A stretch of 6,721 nt of DNA, from NCBI GenBank assembly GCA_902465465.1, contig CABQNF010000055.1, positions 1-6,721 of the forward strand, written 5' to 3'. A program made the translations under genes and the position numbers. Shown piece by piece: positions 6,146 to 6,721 of this stretch. Position 1 is the first letter of the stretch, and each line of letters starts with the position of its first letter. The notes under the pieces were generated by a model. It searched no databases and was not told where the DNA came from. It was given only the letters and a program-made list of their open reading frames with translations. Origin of the DNA: an uncultured Collinsella sp. (GTDB taxonomy: Bacteria; Actinomycetota; Coriobacteriia; Coriobacteriales; Coriobacteriaceae).

Positions 6146-6184
6146 CCACCTCAAAGGGGACGCTGACCCCTTTGAGGTGGTTTT
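6144..6184 (+). terminator. Stem-loop terminator, repeat-family copy 4
   Basis: The arms AACCACCTCAAAGGGG (6144-6159) and CCCCTTTGAGGTGGTT (6167-6182) pair perfectly over 16 bp around the loop ACGCTGA, followed by TT. It is the best-paired of the four related hairpins. It begins with the AA of the phosphoesterase stop codon (TAA, 6143-6145). Confidence 0.85.
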
Positions 6185-6197
6185 GGCACGCGATAGC

Positions 6198-6236
6198 AAG
6201 AAACCCGGTCCCACACGAGGCGGAACCGGGTTTCTT
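6198..6236 (-). terminator. Terminator of the rplA transcript (probably bidirectional)
   Basis: The arms AAGAAACCCGGT (6198-6209) and ACCGGGTTTCTT (6225-6236) pair perfectly over 12 bp with a 15-nt loop. It lies 36 bases beyond the rplA stop on the minus strand. Both strands carry a TTTCTT tail, so it can also back up the plus-strand terminator beside it at the convergent junction. Confidence 0.75.
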
Positions 6237-6272
6237 TAGCAATGCTTGCTTTGCTCAGGCAGTAACTAGCAG

Positions 6273-6721
6273 TTACTCAGCCAGGAAGTCACGCTGGACA
6301 GCGGGATCGACCTTGACGCCAGGGCCCATGGTGGAAGACACGGAGATGGACTTGACGTACTTGCCCTTAGCAGAAGAGGGCTTGACGCGCAGAATCTCGG
6401 TGTACAGGGCAGCGTAGTTCTCAACGAGCTGCTGCTCAGAGAAGGACTTTTTGCCCAGGGGCACGTGGCAGATGCCGTAGCGGTCGGCGCGGTACTCAAC
6501 GCGGCCAGCCTTGAGCTCGGAGACCATCTTGGCGACGTCCATGGTCACAGTACCGAGCTTGGGGTTCGGCATGAGGCCACGGGGACCAAGGATCTTACCG
6601 ATGCGGCCAACCTTGGCCATCATGTTCGGCGTAGCGATAGCGGCGTCGAAGTTGATCTCGCCCTTCTGAATCTGGGCGACGAGCTCGTCGGAACCGATGA
6701 TGTCGGCGCCGGCAGCCTCGG
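6273..6721 (-). CDS. rplA: Ribosomal protein L1 (3' part only)
   Basis: The last 148 or so residues of L1, a 50S protein that forms the mobile L1 stalk, contacts 23S rRNA and helps release deacylated tRNA from the E site. Full-length bacterial L1 is about 230-240 residues, so roughly the first third lies beyond the right edge. The visible part starts at AEAAGADIIGSDELV and includes the highly conserved block ILGPRGLMPNPKLGTVT, then AGRVEYRADRYGICHVPLGK, and ends with SSTMGPGVKVDPA near the C-terminus. The stop TAA is at 6275-6273. In most bacteria rplK lies just upstream and L1 represses its own operon by binding the mRNA leader; neither is visible here. It converges on the phosphoesterase gene. 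Identity is essentially certain. Confidence 0.97.
   Translation of the reverse strand, partial: EAAGADIIGSDELVAQIQKGEINFDAAIATPNMMAKVGRIGKILGPRGLMPNPKLGTVTMDVAKMVSELKAGRVEYRADRYGICHVPLGKKSFSEQQLVENYAALYTEILRVKPSSAKGKYVKSISVSSTMGPGVKVDPAVQRDFLAE

Overview
The window looks like chromosomal DNA from a high-GC Gram-positive gut actinobacterium, most likely Coriobacteriia and probably Collinsella or a relative. This rests on GC-rich codon use, a surface protein ending in an LAxTG-type (class E) sortase signal rather than classical LPxTG, compact transcription units closed by strong hairpins, and protein variants I recall from Coriobacteriia and Clostridia. The genus is an inference. No search was run.

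Layout, left to right. (1) The 3' end of an ABC transporter ATPase of the COG1101 type, closed by two tandem stem-loops. (2) A 674-residue secreted, sortase-anchored 5'-nucleotidase/metallophosphatase whose only well-placed start codon is ACG at 508. (3) A short MscS-type mechanosensitive channel. (4) A two-gene unit joined by an ATGA overlap: a 638-residue cytoplasmic protein with a ParB-like N-terminal half and a BMP/Med-like nucleoside-binding C-terminal half, followed by a 236-residue calcineurin-like metallophosphoesterase with an unusual first motif. (5) Converging from the right edge, the 3' part of rplA (ribosomal protein L1). No gene-free stretch exceeds about 160 bases.

Four intergenic hairpins (349-389, 405-444, 3428-3467, 6144-6184) are clearly related. 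Each is 40-41 nt, lies in the same orientation, has an AACC...AAAGGG left arm and ends in TTTT. In three of them the first stem bases are the AA of the upstream gene's TAA stop codon. They look like a dispersed small repeat that serves as the local terminator. Two other hairpins (2584-2617 and 6198-6236) are of a different type.

How the genes may work together: the wall-anchored nucleotidase would release nucleosides and phosphate outside the cell. The ParB-BMP protein, with no signal peptide, could sense a nucleoside-like ligand in the cytoplasm, and the coupled phosphoesterase could act on the same molecule or on a signal derived from it. This link is a hypothesis. The ParB-BMP/phosphoesterase pair is the best candidate here for an undescribed system.
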